Positions 52,297 to 60,547 of a DNA stretch of 64,000 bases are shown one piece after another. Location: NCBI RefSeq assembly GCF_011758745.1, contig NZ_JAANOV010000001.1, positions 186,001 through 250,000 of the forward strand. Reading direction: 5' to 3'. Both the position numbers and the translations under genes were made by a program. The notes below the pieces were generated by a model. It worked only from the letters and a program-made list of their open reading frames with translations, was not told the DNA's origin and did not search any database. This DNA is from Amycolatopsis granulosa. GTDB taxonomy: Bacteria; Actinomycetota; Actinomycetes; Mycobacteriales; Pseudonocardiaceae. How positions within the stretch are numbered: position 1 is the stretch's first letter; every line of letters begins with the position of its first letter.

Positions 52297-53253
52297 ATGA
52301 TTCCTCGCACGCTGCCCGCGCGCCGGCCGCTGCGCCGCGCCGGCGCCCTGGTCGCGGCCGGCCTCACGGTCCTCGCCACGCTCGCCGGGTGCGCCTCCGG
52401 TGCCGGTTCCGCCGGCGGTGACCGCACCGTCGGCGTCACGCTCAACGCCGCGTCCAACCCGTTCTTCCTGGCCGAGGGCAAGGCGATCGAGGCGGCGGCC
52501 GGACCCGGGGTGCGGGTCGCCGTCCAGTACGCCAACGCCGACGTGGCCACCCAGAGCAACCAGATCGACACCTTCATCCGCCAGCGCGTGAGCTCGATCG
52601 TGGTCGACGCGGTCGACTCCGACGGGATCGGTCCCGCGGTACTGCGGGCCAAGCAGGCGGGCATCCCCGTGGTGGCCATCGATGTCGCCGCCGCGGGCGC
52701 GGACGCCACCGTCGCCAGCGACAACGTCCAGGCGGGCCGCGATGCGTGCGCCTACCTCGCCGAGCAGCTCGGCGGGCGGGCGAAGATCGCGATCGTGGAC
52801 GGGTCGGCGGTGTCGGCCATCGCCGACCGCATGACCGGGTGCCGGCAGGCCCTCGCCCAGGCTCCCGGGATCGACGTCGTCGCCACCCAGCGCGCCGACC
52901 TGACCCGGGACAAGAGCATGACCGTGGCGAGCAACATCCTCACGGCCCATCCCGACGTCGCCGGGTTCTTCGGGGTCAACGACCCGACCGCGATCGGCAT
53001 CGCGCTCGCCGCCCAGCAGAAGGGCGCCCGCGTGAAGGTCGCCGGTGTGGACGGTGCCCGCCAGCTCACCGACCTGTTCGGCGACGGCCTGATCATCGGG
53101 ACCTCGGGGCAGGACCCGGCGAAGCTCGGCCGCACCGGGCTGGACCTGGCGACGCGCCTGGCGCGCAAGGAGCAGGTTCCGTCGGCTCCGGTGCTGATCC
53201 CCACCGTGCTGGTCACGCCGCAGACCCTCGGCTCCTACCCGAGCTGGGGCTGA
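52297..53253 (+). CDS. Ribose-type ABC transporter substrate-binding lipoprotein
   Basis: A 318-residue periplasmic-binding-protein-like lipoprotein. The signal peptide ends in a lipobox (TLAGC, lipid on Cys about 31). The mature part has the RbsB-like fold: VGVTLNAASNPFFLAEGKAIEAAA, VDAVDSDGIGPAVLRAKQAGIPVVAID, ADATVASDNVQAGRDACAYLA and GFFGVNDPTAIGIALAA. ATG 52297 follows AAGGA. It delivers a sugar or sugar-like compound to the following ATPase and permease. Ligand not decidable. Confidence 0.92.
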   Translation: MIPRTLPARRPLRRAGALVAAGLTVLATLAGCASGAGSAGGDRTVGVTLNAASNPFFLAEGKAIEAAAGPGVRVAVQYANADVATQSNQIDTFIRQRVSSIVVDAVDSDGIGPAVLRAKQAGIPVVAIDVAAAGADATVASDNVQAGRDACAYLAEQLGGRAKIAIVDGSAVSAIADRMTGCRQALAQAPGIDVVATQRADLTRDKSMTVASNILTAHPDVAGFFGVNDPTAIGIALAAQQKGARVKVAGVDGARQLTDLFGDGLIIGTSGQDPAKLGRTGLDLATRLARKEQVPSAPVLIPTVLVTPQTLGSYPSWG

Positions 53254-53254
53254 C

Positions 53255-54847
53255 ATGGCACGCCACGCAGACGTAGCCGGTACCGCCGACACAGCGGGTA
53301 CCGCCGACGCAACCGGTACCACCGACACAGCCGGCACAGCCGTGGTGCGGCTGGACGGCGTCACCAAGTCCTTCGCGGGCAACCCGGTACTGCGCGGTGT
53401 CTCGCTCGGCCTCGTCCCGGGCGAGGTGCACGTGCTGGCCGGGGAGAACGGGGCGGGCAAGTCGACGCTGATCAAGGTGCTGACCGGGATTCACGCCCCC
53501 GACGGCGGCCGGGTTCTGGTCGACGGCGTGCCGGTGACCTTCTCCGGCCCGGGGGACGCCCGCGAGCGCGGGCTCACCGTCGTCCACCAGGAACTGAGCC
53601 TGGTGCCGGACCGCACGATCGCGGAGAACATCGTCCTGGGCCGCGAGCCGCGCCGCCGCGGCGGGCGGTTCGACCGGCGCCAGGCCCGGGCGCGCGCGGC
53701 CGCCGCGCTGGCGCGGGTCGGCGCGGCGCTCGACCCGGACACGCGGGTGGCCGACCTCAACACCGGGCAGCAGCAGCTGGTCGAGATCGCACGTGCCCTG
53801 GCCGACCGTCCGCGGGTGCTGGTGCTCGACGAGCCCACGGCCGCCCTGTCCGACGAGGAGGCCAGGGCGCTGCTGGGGATCGTCGCGGAACTGCGCGACG
53901 CGGGCCTCGGACTGCTCTACATCAGCCACCGGATGGCCGAGATCGACCGGATCGCCGACCGCGTCACCGTCCTGCGTGACGGCCGCGTCGCCGACACCAT
54001 GTCCCGCGCCGGGATGACCGAGGACCGGATCGTGACCTCCATGGTCGGCCGGCCCGTCGAGAACCTGTACCAGCACGGTGAGCGCCGCCCCTCCGCGCAG
54101 GTGCGCCTGCGGGTGGAGCGGATCAGCTCGCGCACCGTGCGGGAGTCCTCGTTCGAGGTGCGGGCAGGGGAGGTCGTCGGGCTGGCGGGCATCGTCGGTG
54201 CCGGCCGCAGCGAGCTGTGCCGGCTGATCGCCGGTTTCGACCGCAGCGACGGGGGCGCTGTCACGGTGGACGGCCGGCCGGTCGACCTCCGGCACCCGGC
54301 CTCGGCCGCGGCGTCGGGGATCGTGATGCTGCCGGAGAGCCGCAAGACCCAGGGCCTGTTCCCGGCGATGTCGGTGGCGGACAACGTCTGCACCGGCACC
54401 CCGCTCGGCCGGCGCCCGCTGGGGCGGACGTCGGCGGGGGCGCGCCGGGCCGCCGCCCGCTCCTACGCCGACCGGATGCGGATCAAGGCAGCCGGCCTGG
54501 ACCAGCGCGTCGCCGAACTGTCCGGCGGCAACCAGCAGAAGGTCCTGCTCGCCCGCTGCCTCGCCCGCCGTCCCGCGGTGCTCATCCTCGACGAGCCCAC
54601 GCGTGGCGTCGACATCGGCGCGAAGGCCGACATCTACGCCCTGGTCAACGAAGTCGCCGCCCGCGGCGTCGCCGTCGTGCTGATCTCCTCCGAACTGCCC
54701 GAGGTTCTCGGGCTCGCCGACCGCGTGCTGGTGATGAGCGGGCGGGCCATCGTCGCCGAACTGACCGGCGAGGCGATGACGGAGGAAGAGGTCATCCGGC
54801 ACGCCACCGGCTCGGTGAGCGTGCCCGCCGAACTCACACAGAGGTGA
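53255..54847 (+). CDS. Ribose-type ABC transporter ATP-binding protein
   Basis: A 530-residue double-ATPase protein like RbsA. First domain: GENGAGKST Walker A, LNTGQQQLVEIARALA signature, VLVLDEPTAALS Walker B. The second domain lacks a normal P-loop (GIVGAGRSELCRLIAG), as usual in RbsA, and has LSGGNQQKVLLARCLA with VLILDEPTRGVD. ATG 53255 lies 1 bp after the binding-protein stop. The first 30 residues are odd: three to four copies of AGTADT before the domain begins at VRLDGVTKSF. Confidence 0.93.
   Translation: MARHADVAGTADTAGTADATGTTDTAGTAVVRLDGVTKSFAGNPVLRGVSLGLVPGEVHVLAGENGAGKSTLIKVLTGIHAPDGGRVLVDGVPVTFSGPGDARERGLTVVHQELSLVPDRTIAENIVLGREPRRRGGRFDRRQARARAAAALARVGAALDPDTRVADLNTGQQQLVEIARALADRPRVLVLDEPTAALSDEEARALLGIVAELRDAGLGLLYISHRMAEIDRIADRVTVLRDGRVADTMSRAGMTEDRIVTSMVGRPVENLYQHGERRPSAQVRLRVERISSRTVRESSFEVRAGEVVGLAGIVGAGRSELCRLIAGFDRSDGGAVTVDGRPVDLRHPASAAASGIVMLPESRKTQGLFPAMSVADNVCTGTPLGRRPLGRTSAGARRAAARSYADRMRIKAAGLDQRVAELSGGNQQKVLLARCLARRPAVLILDEPTRGVDIGAKADIYALVNEVAARGVAVVLISSELPEVLGLADRVLVMSGRAIVAELTGEAMTEEEVIRHATGSVSVPAELTQR
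53276..53341 (+). repeat. In-frame 18-bp tandem repeat at ATPase N-terminus
   Basis: Units start at 53276, 53294 and 53312 with a partial copy at 53330, close to GCCGGTACCGCCGACACA. They encode AGTADT, AGTADA, TGTTDT and AGTA. Because the unit is a multiple of three, gain or loss keeps the frame. The segment precedes the conserved ATPase fold and is probably a disordered N-terminal extension. Confidence 0.85.
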
Positions 54848-54851
54848 TCAG

Positions 54852-55862
54852 ATGGAAACGACGTCAGTGATCGAAGCAGCCCCGCCGGACCGGCGGGACC
54901 CGCGGCGGAGGCTGCGGCGGCGGGGGAGCGTGGCCGACTGGCTCGGCGTGCTGTCCGCGTTGCTCGTGCTCGTCATCGTGTTCGCGATCGCGGCGCCCTA
55001 CTTCTTCACCGTACCCAACCTGCTCGACATCGCCCGGCAGATCGCCGTCACCGCGGTCCTCGGGGCCGGCCTGACCTTCGTCATCATCACCGCGGGCATC
55101 GACCTGTCGGTCGGCTCGGCCGTGGGGGTCACCGCGTTCGTGGCGGTTTCGCTGTCGTTGCACGGGGTCACCGCGCTGGTCGCGCTCCCGGCGGCCCTCG
55201 CCGCCGGCGTGGTCGTGGGCCTCGTCAACGGTGTGCTCGTGGCCGGTCTCGGTCTGGCGCCGTTCATCGTGACGCTGGCCGCGCTCACCTACCTGCGTGG
55301 CGTGACCTACGTGGGCACCGGCGGAACCACGCTGTTCTCCACCGACCTCGGTTACGCGGCGGTGGGCAGCGGGGTGGTGCTGGGCGTCCCGACGCCGGTG
55401 CTGGTCATGGTCGCGGTGTTCGCGATCGGTGGTTACCTGCTCAACCGGACGGTGTTCGGGCGGTGGGTCTTCGCGGTGGGCGGCAACCCCGAGGCCGCGC
55501 GGCTGGCCGGCATCCCGGTCCGGCGCGTGCTCGTGTGGGTCTACGTCCTGTCCGGGCTGTGCGCGGCGATCGGCGGGGTGATCGCTTCGGCCCGCCTGCA
55601 GAGCTCGGTGCCCGACCTGGGCACCGGCTACGAGCTGTCCGCCATCGCGGCCGTGGTGCTCGGCGGCACGTCACTGATGGGCGGGCGTGGATCGCTGACC
55701 GGCACGTTCCTCGGCGCCGCCATCATGGGTGTGCTGGTCAACGGGATGACGCTGCTCGACGTGTCCTCGTTCTACCAGCAAATCATCCAGGGCGCGGTCA
55801 TCGTCGTCGCTGTCGCGCTGGACCGCCTGCGGTCCCGCCGGGCCGGAGCGGGCCCGGCATGA
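54852..55862 (+). CDS. Ribose-type ABC transporter permease
   Basis: A 336-residue, roughly 9-10-helix permease of the RbsC family: ITAGIDLSVGSAVGVTAFVA, LVNGVLVAGLGLAPFIVTLAALTYLRG, FAVGGNPEAARLAGIPVRRVLV and GYELSAIAAVVLGGTSLMGGRGS, all typical. The N-terminus is Arg-rich. ATG 54852 follows GAGGTGATC, 4 bp after the ATPase stop. It completes an importer with the binding protein and ATPase. Confidence 0.94.
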   Translation: METTSVIEAAPPDRRDPRRRLRRRGSVADWLGVLSALLVLVIVFAIAAPYFFTVPNLLDIARQIAVTAVLGAGLTFVIITAGIDLSVGSAVGVTAFVAVSLSLHGVTALVALPAALAAGVVVGLVNGVLVAGLGLAPFIVTLAALTYLRGVTYVGTGGTTLFSTDLGYAAVGSGVVLGVPTPVLVMVAVFAIGGYLLNRTVFGRWVFAVGGNPEAARLAGIPVRRVLVWVYVLSGLCAAIGGVIASARLQSSVPDLGTGYELSAIAAVVLGGTSLMGGRGSLTGTFLGAAIMGVLVNGMTLLDVSSFYQQIIQGAVIVVAVALDRLRSRRAGAGPA

Positions 55863-55896
55863 GCTCCATCCACGCAACCAACCGGAGAGAACAACA

Positions 55897-56958
55897 GTGA
55901 CAACTCCAACCACACTCGTCGTCGGGGCGCACGGTGTCATCGGCGGGGCGGTGGCGCAGCGGCTGCGCGACCACGACCGGCGGGTGGTGACGCTGGCCCG
56001 CCGCGGCCCGGTCACCCTCCCCGACGGGACCGTGATCGACGACCACGTGCAGGTCGACCTGCTGGACCGCGACGCGACGATCGCCGCGCTGGCAGGCCGG
56101 GCGGACATCACCGACGTCGTGTTCGCCGCGTACGTGGAGCGCGAGACCATGGCGGCGACGGTCGGCCCGAACGTCGCCATGCTGCGGCATCTGCTCGACG
56201 CGCTGCACGCGAGCGCGTCGACGGTGCGCCACGTCGTGCTCATCGGCGGGGGCAAGTCCTACGGCGAGCACCTCGGCCACTACAAGACGCCGGCGAAGGA
56301 GAGCGATCCGCGTTTTCTCGGGCCGATCTTCTACAACGACCAGGAAGATCTGCTGTGGACGGACGCCGGACGGGCGGGTTACACCTGGACGGTGCTGCGG
56401 CCGGACGGCGTGCTGGGGGTCAGCCTCGGCTCACCGATGAACATGGTCACCGGGCTGGGGGTGTTCGCGGCGGTCAGCAAGTACCAGGGCGTGCCCCTGC
56501 GGTTCCCGGGCACGCCGGGGGCGTGGACGGCACTGCACCAGGCCACCGACGCGCGGATCATCGCCGGCGCGGTCGAGTGGGCGCTGGACAGCGCGGCCGC
56601 GCGCGGCGAGGTCTTCAACGTCACCAACGGCGACCACTTCCGCTGGCAGCACCTGTGGCCGGACATCGCGGCGTTCTTCGCGATGCCCGCGGCGCCGCCG
56701 CAGCCGATGTCCCTCGCCGAGCAGATGGCGGACAAGGACAGCACCTGGGATGCCCTGACGGCCGAGCACGGTCTGCGGTCGCTGCCGCTGTCCGCCGTGG
56801 CCGCGTGGCCGTTCATCGACGGCTGGCTCGCCAACGAGGCCGACATGGTGCAGAGCACGATCAAGATCCGCCGTGCCGGGTTCACCGAGTGCATCGACAC
56901 CCACGACAGCTTCCTGGACAACCTCGACCGGATGCGCGCCCTGCGCCTCATCCCGTGA
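55897..56958 (+). CDS. PRISE-type NAD(P)H-dependent reductase (SDR e-class)
   Basis: A 353-residue atypical SDR resembling progesterone 5-beta-reductase/iridoid synthase-like proteins. Seen: VVGAHGVIGGAVAQRL nucleotide motif, LIGGGKSYGEHLG with the presumed catalytic Lys, KTPAKESDPR, IFYNDQEDLLW with the presumed catalytic Tyr and VLRPDGVLGVSLGSPMN. These enzymes reduce activated C=C bonds of enones. GTG 55897 follows GGAGAG. It is 34 bp after the permease and 23 bp before the monooxygenase, so it probably processes the imported compound or its aglycone. Confidence 0.82.
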   Translation: MTTPTTLVVGAHGVIGGAVAQRLRDHDRRVVTLARRGPVTLPDGTVIDDHVQVDLLDRDATIAALAGRADITDVVFAAYVERETMAATVGPNVAMLRHLLDALHASASTVRHVVLIGGGKSYGEHLGHYKTPAKESDPRFLGPIFYNDQEDLLWTDAGRAGYTWTVLRPDGVLGVSLGSPMNMVTGLGVFAAVSKYQGVPLRFPGTPGAWTALHQATDARIIAGAVEWALDSAAARGEVFNVTNGDHFRWQHLWPDIAAFFAMPAAPPQPMSLAEQMADKDSTWDALTAEHGLRSLPLSAVAAWPFIDGWLANEADMVQSTIKIRRAGFTECIDTHDSFLDNLDRMRALRLIP

Positions 56959-56981
56959 CCGCTCGCTACCCTCAGGAGACG

Positions 56982-58721
56982 ATGATGACGACGACCGACC
57001 CGGCGGCGATCGCGCAACGGTGGCTCGACGAGTTCGGCAACGTGCTGACGCGCGGAGCCGATCTGTCCGGGCTGTTCGCGAACGAGTGCTACTGGCGCGA
57101 CCTGGTGGCGTTCACCGACGACATCCGCACGGTGGCGGGGGACCGGGTGCCGGTGGAGCTGGCCGCCCGCCAGCCGGTCGCCAAGGCCTCCGGGTTCCGG
57201 GTCGCGGCCGGCCGCACCCCGCCGCGGTTCGTCGAGCGCAACGGCATCCGCGCGGTGGAGGCGATCTTCGAGTTCGAGGTCACCGCGGGCAGCGGCGCGG
57301 GTGTCGTGCGGCTGGTCGAGGAGCCCGGGCGCGGCCACGTGGCGCGGAACCTGCTGACCACAGTGGACCAGCTGGCCGGCTATCCGGAACGCACCGGCGA
57401 GAACCGGCCGGTGGGCCAGCGCGACTCGGCGAAGTTCGGCGGCCCGAACTGGCTCGACCGCCGGGAGGCGGCGCGGGCCTATGCCGATCACGATCCGGAC
57501 GTTCTCATCGTGGGCGGCGGGCAGAGCGGACTGGCGCTCGCCGCGCGCCTGGGACAGCTCGACGTGGACGCGCTCGTGGTCGACACGCACGAGCGTCCCG
57601 GCGACAACTGGCGCAAGCGCTACCACGCGCTGACGTTGCACAACGCGGTGTGGCTCAACGACCTGCCGTACCTGCCGTTCCCGCAGACCTGGCCGGTGTT
57701 CCTGCCCAAGGACAAGCTGGCCGGCTGGTTCGAGTCCTACGTGGACGCGATGGAGATCAACTTCTGGGGCGGCACCACCCTCGAGGGGGCCGCGTACTCC
57801 GCCGCGAGCGGCACCTGGGAGGCCCGGCTGCGCCGTGCCGACGGCAGCACGCGGGTGCTGCGCCCCAGGCACGTCGTGATCGCGACGGGCGTGAGCGGCC
57901 TGCCCTTCGTCCCGGACCTGCCCGGCCTCGGCGAGTTCGCGGGGGAGGTGGTGCACTCCAGCGCCTACCAGGACGGCGCCGCCCACGCCGGCCGGCGGGT
58001 CATCGTGGTGGGCACCGGCAACAGCGGGCACGACGTGGCGCAGGACCTGCACGCCAACGGCGCCTCGGTCACCATGGTCCAGCGCAGCCCCACGACGGTG
58101 ATCAGCATCGACCCGAGTGCCGCGCTGGCCGACGCCTCCTACCTGACCGCACCGACGCTGGAGGACAGCGACCTGATCGGGCTGTCGGTGCCGTACCCGG
58201 ACCTCGTCGTGGGCGCGAAGCAGCTCACGGCGCGGATGAAGGAACTCGACCGCGACCTCGTCGAGGGGCTCAACCGGGTCGGTTTCCGCACCGACTACGG
58301 CCACGACGAGACCGGGCAGCAGATGAAGTACATGCGCCGCGGCGGCGGGTACTACCTCAACGTCGGGTGCTCGGACCTGCTCATCTCCGGCGAGATCGGC
58401 CTGGTGCAGTGGTCGGACGCGGACCGGTTCGTGCGTGCGGGGCTGCGGATGTCCGACGGCTCCGTGGTCGAGGCGGATCTCGTCGTGCTCGCCACCGGGT
58501 ACCGGAGCCAGCAGGAGGGCTTGCGGCACCTGATGGGGGACGAGGTGGCCGAGACCGTGGGACCCATCTGGGGTTACGACGACGAGGGCGAGATCCGCAA
58601 CATGTGGCGGCGCACCCCGCACCCCGGACTGTGGTTCACCGCGGGCAACTTCCAGATGTGCCGCACCTACTCGAAGGTGCTCGCCTTCCACCTGCGGCGC
58701 GCGCTGGACCAGGCGCGGTGA
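56982..58721 (+). CDS. Flavin-containing monooxygenase with N-terminal NTF2-like domain
   Basis: A 579-residue protein. Residues 1-135 look like a SnoaL/NTF2-type domain (WLDEFGNVLTRGADLSGLFA, CYWRDLVAFT). From about 165 the FMO fold follows: FAD site VLIVGGGQSGLALAARLG, signature FAGEVVHSSAY (FxGxxxHxxxY-type), NADPH site VVGTGNSGHDVAQDL and LVVLATGYRSQQEG. The C-terminus has GLWFTAGNFQMCRTYSK. It would oxygenate a ketone, amine or sulfide; Baeyer-Villiger activity is possible. ATG 56982 follows CAGGAGAC. It ends the SDR-ABC-PRISE operon before a strong terminator. Confidence 0.88.
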   Translation: MMTTTDPAAIAQRWLDEFGNVLTRGADLSGLFANECYWRDLVAFTDDIRTVAGDRVPVELAARQPVAKASGFRVAAGRTPPRFVERNGIRAVEAIFEFEVTAGSGAGVVRLVEEPGRGHVARNLLTTVDQLAGYPERTGENRPVGQRDSAKFGGPNWLDRREAARAYADHDPDVLIVGGGQSGLALAARLGQLDVDALVVDTHERPGDNWRKRYHALTLHNAVWLNDLPYLPFPQTWPVFLPKDKLAGWFESYVDAMEINFWGGTTLEGAAYSAASGTWEARLRRADGSTRVLRPRHVVIATGVSGLPFVPDLPGLGEFAGEVVHSSAYQDGAAHAGRRVIVVGTGNSGHDVAQDLHANGASVTMVQRSPTTVISIDPSAALADASYLTAPTLEDSDLIGLSVPYPDLVVGAKQLTARMKELDRDLVEGLNRVGFRTDYGHDETGQQMKYMRRGGGYYLNVGCSDLLISGEIGLVQWSDADRFVRAGLRMSDGSVVEADLVVLATGYRSQQEGLRHLMGDEVAETVGPIWGYDDEGEIRNMWRRTPHPGLWFTAGNFQMCRTYSKVLAFHLRRALDQAR

Positions 58722-58728
58722 CCGGGCG

Positions 58729-58758
58729 GTGGCTCCGCGGGCTCGCCCGCGGAGCCAC
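58729..58758. terminator. Strong bidirectional terminator-like hairpin
   Basis: A perfect 13-bp stem GTGGCTCCGCGGG / CCCGCGGAGCCAC with a 4-base CTCG loop, 7 bp after the monooxygenase stop and before the convergent MarR gene stop. Confidence 0.8.
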
Positions 58759-58770
58759 TGCCGGATCCGG

Positions 58771-59205
58771 TCAGGATTCCAGGGCGGCGACGAGGGGGGC
58801 CAGCTCGGGCATGCCGGCCGCGCGCTCGAGCGACTTCTCGAGCACTTCGTCGTGGGTCGGCCGCGCGCGGGCGAGCGCGCGCTGCCCCTCGGAGGTGAGC
58901 TCGGTGTAGATGCCGCGGCGGTCGTCGGCGCACAGGACCCGTGTCAGCAGCCCGCGGTCCTCCAGGCGGGTCACCAGCCGGGTGGTCGCGCTGCTGGACA
59001 GTGCGGCCGCCCGGGACAGCTGCTGCATCCGCATGTGCCACCCGTCCTGGCGGCTGAGCGCGTCCAGGACCGTGAACTCCACCACCGACAGCTGGTGCTC
59101 CCGCTGCAGCGACCGTTCGAGTTCGGTTTCGATCAGATTGTGCAGGGCGGCGAGGGTGCGCCAGCCCCGGGCGCGGATCTCCACGGCGTCGTCGGCGATG
59201 CCCAT
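58771..59205 (-). CDS. MarR-family transcriptional regulator
   Basis: A 144-residue winged-helix regulator: LHNLIETELERSLQREHQLSV, SRQDGWHMRMQQLSRAAAL, recognition helix SSSATTRLVTRLEDRGLL and wing DDRRGIYTELTSEGQRAL. ATG 59205 follows GAAGGAGACC; a GTG eight codons upstream is less well placed. It is divergent from the gentisate operon by 268 bp and is its likely aromatic-acid-responsive repressor. Confidence 0.92.
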   Translation of the reverse strand: MGIADDAVEIRARGWRTLAALHNLIETELERSLQREHQLSVVEFTVLDALSRQDGWHMRMQQLSRAAALSSSATTRLVTRLEDRGLLTRVLCADDRRGIYTELTSEGQRALARARPTHDEVLEKSLERAAGMPELAPLVAALES

Positions 59206-59473
59206 TGCGGTCTCCTTCGTGTCGCTCACTCCAGCCTACCGTGCCCAGCGCTCGTAGAGCGCGCGTGCAAATACCAGGCCACGCGCTCTTCCGGCTCCAC
59301 CGGCGCCGGGCTGACGGAGCTCGCGGGCACCGGCCCGGGCCGATCCGTACGGCGGCGTGTTCTTCAGAGCAGAATTTCCGATCCCTGCTGACAGAACAAG
59401 CTTACGTTTCCGGCATGCCCGCCGCGTGGCGCGAGGTCGCGCCCGTTGCCGTCAAGGAAGGAGTGGTCACCCG
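59206..59473. promoter_or_regulatory. Divergent marR/gentisate promoter region with imperfect dyad
   Basis: The 268-bp gap holds GTTCTTCAGAGCAG (59359-59372) and CTGCTGACAGAAC (59385-59397), which pair as an imperfect dyad centred near 59378. It is a candidate MarR operator overlapping the rightward promoter. AAGGAG at 59456 serves the gentisate dioxygenase start. Nothing else is evident in the rest of the gap. Confidence 0.45.
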
Positions 59474-60547
59474 ATGACCCCCAGCCAGCCGGATCCCTCC
59501 CCGGAGCTCGACGAGCTCTACCGCGGCTTCGCGAAGGAACTGCTCGTTCCACTGTGGACCGAGATCGGCGACCTGATGCCGGCGAGCCCGGCGCCGGCGA
59601 TGCGCCCGCACGCCTGGCGCTGGCAGACCCTGCTGCCGCTCGCGGAGAAGGCCGGTGAGCTGGTCCCGGTCGGCCGCGGCGGCGAGCGGCGCGCCATCGC
59701 GCTCGCCAACCCGGGCCTCGGCGGCGCGCCGTACGCGACACCCACGCTGTGGGCCGCGATCCAGTACCTCGGTCCCGGCGAGAACGCCCCCGAGCACCGG
59801 CACACGCAGAACGCGTTCCGGTTCGTGGTCGAGGGCGAGGGTGTGTGGACCGTGGTCGACGGTGACCCGGTCGCCATGCGCCGCGGCGACTTCCTGCTCA
59901 CGCCGGGCTGGCACTTCCACGGCCACCACAACATCTCGTCCGAGCCGATGGCGTGGATCGACGGGCTGGACATCCCGTTCGTGCACTACACCGGCTCGGC
60001 GTTCTTCGAGTTCGGGCCGGAGCGGGTGTCCAGCACCGAGACCCCGGCCCGCTCGCGGGCGGAGCGGCTGTGGGCCCACCCCGGCCTGCGCCCGCTGTCG
60101 CAGACCGCGCCCGCCGTGCACTCGCCGATCGCCGCCTACCGGTGGGAGCACACCGACGCCGCGCTGACCGACCAGCTCGCGCTGGAGGACGAGGGCCACC
60201 CGGGTGTGGTGGAGCCGGGTCACGCCGCGATCCGCTTCACCAACCCGACCACCGGCGGCGACGTGATGCCGACCATCCGCGCGGAGTTCCACCGGTTGCG
60301 CGCCGGGACCCGGACCGCGCCGCGCCGGGAGGTCGGTTCGGCCGTGTGGCAGGTGTTCGAGGGCTCCGGCACGGTCCGGGTCGCCGATCAGGAGTGGCGC
60401 GTCGACCACGGCGACCTGTTCGTCGTGCCGTCCTGGGCCGAGGTCACCCTGGCCGCCGGCACGCAGCTGGACCTGTTCCGGTTCAGCGACACCCCGATCT
60501 TCGAACGACTGCACGCCGATCGCGTGCAGGTGGGAGGACAGCAGTGA
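59474..60547 (+). CDS. Gentisate 1,2-dioxygenase
   Basis: Fe(II) bicupin cleaving gentisate to maleylpyruvate. The 357-residue protein has a first cupin (about 95-160) with PEHRHTQNAFRFVVEGEG and GDFLLTPGWHFHGHHN holding the iron His residues, and a second cupin (about 270-345) with VWQVFEGSGTVRV and DLFVVPSWAEVTL. ATG 59474 follows AAGGAG. The next three genes encode the remaining steps from 3-hydroxybenzoate to fumarate and pyruvate, which supports the assignment. Confidence 0.94.
   Translation: MTPSQPDPSPELDELYRGFAKELLVPLWTEIGDLMPASPAPAMRPHAWRWQTLLPLAEKAGELVPVGRGGERRAIALANPGLGGAPYATPTLWAAIQYLGPGENAPEHRHTQNAFRFVVEGEGVWTVVDGDPVAMRRGDFLLTPGWHFHGHHNISSEPMAWIDGLDIPFVHYTGSAFFEFGPERVSSTETPARSRAERLWAHPGLRPLSQTAPAVHSPIAAYRWEHTDAALTDQLALEDEGHPGVVEPGHAAIRFTNPTTGGDVMPTIRAEFHRLRAGTRTAPRREVGSAVWQVFEGSGTVRVADQEWRVDHGDLFVVPSWAEVTLAAGTQLDLFRFSDTPIFERLHADRVQVGGQQ

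Noticed and set aside
56379-58691. Minus-strand open frame of 770 codons
   Set aside because: Antisense to the PRISE and FMO genes, whose catalytic motifs are clear.
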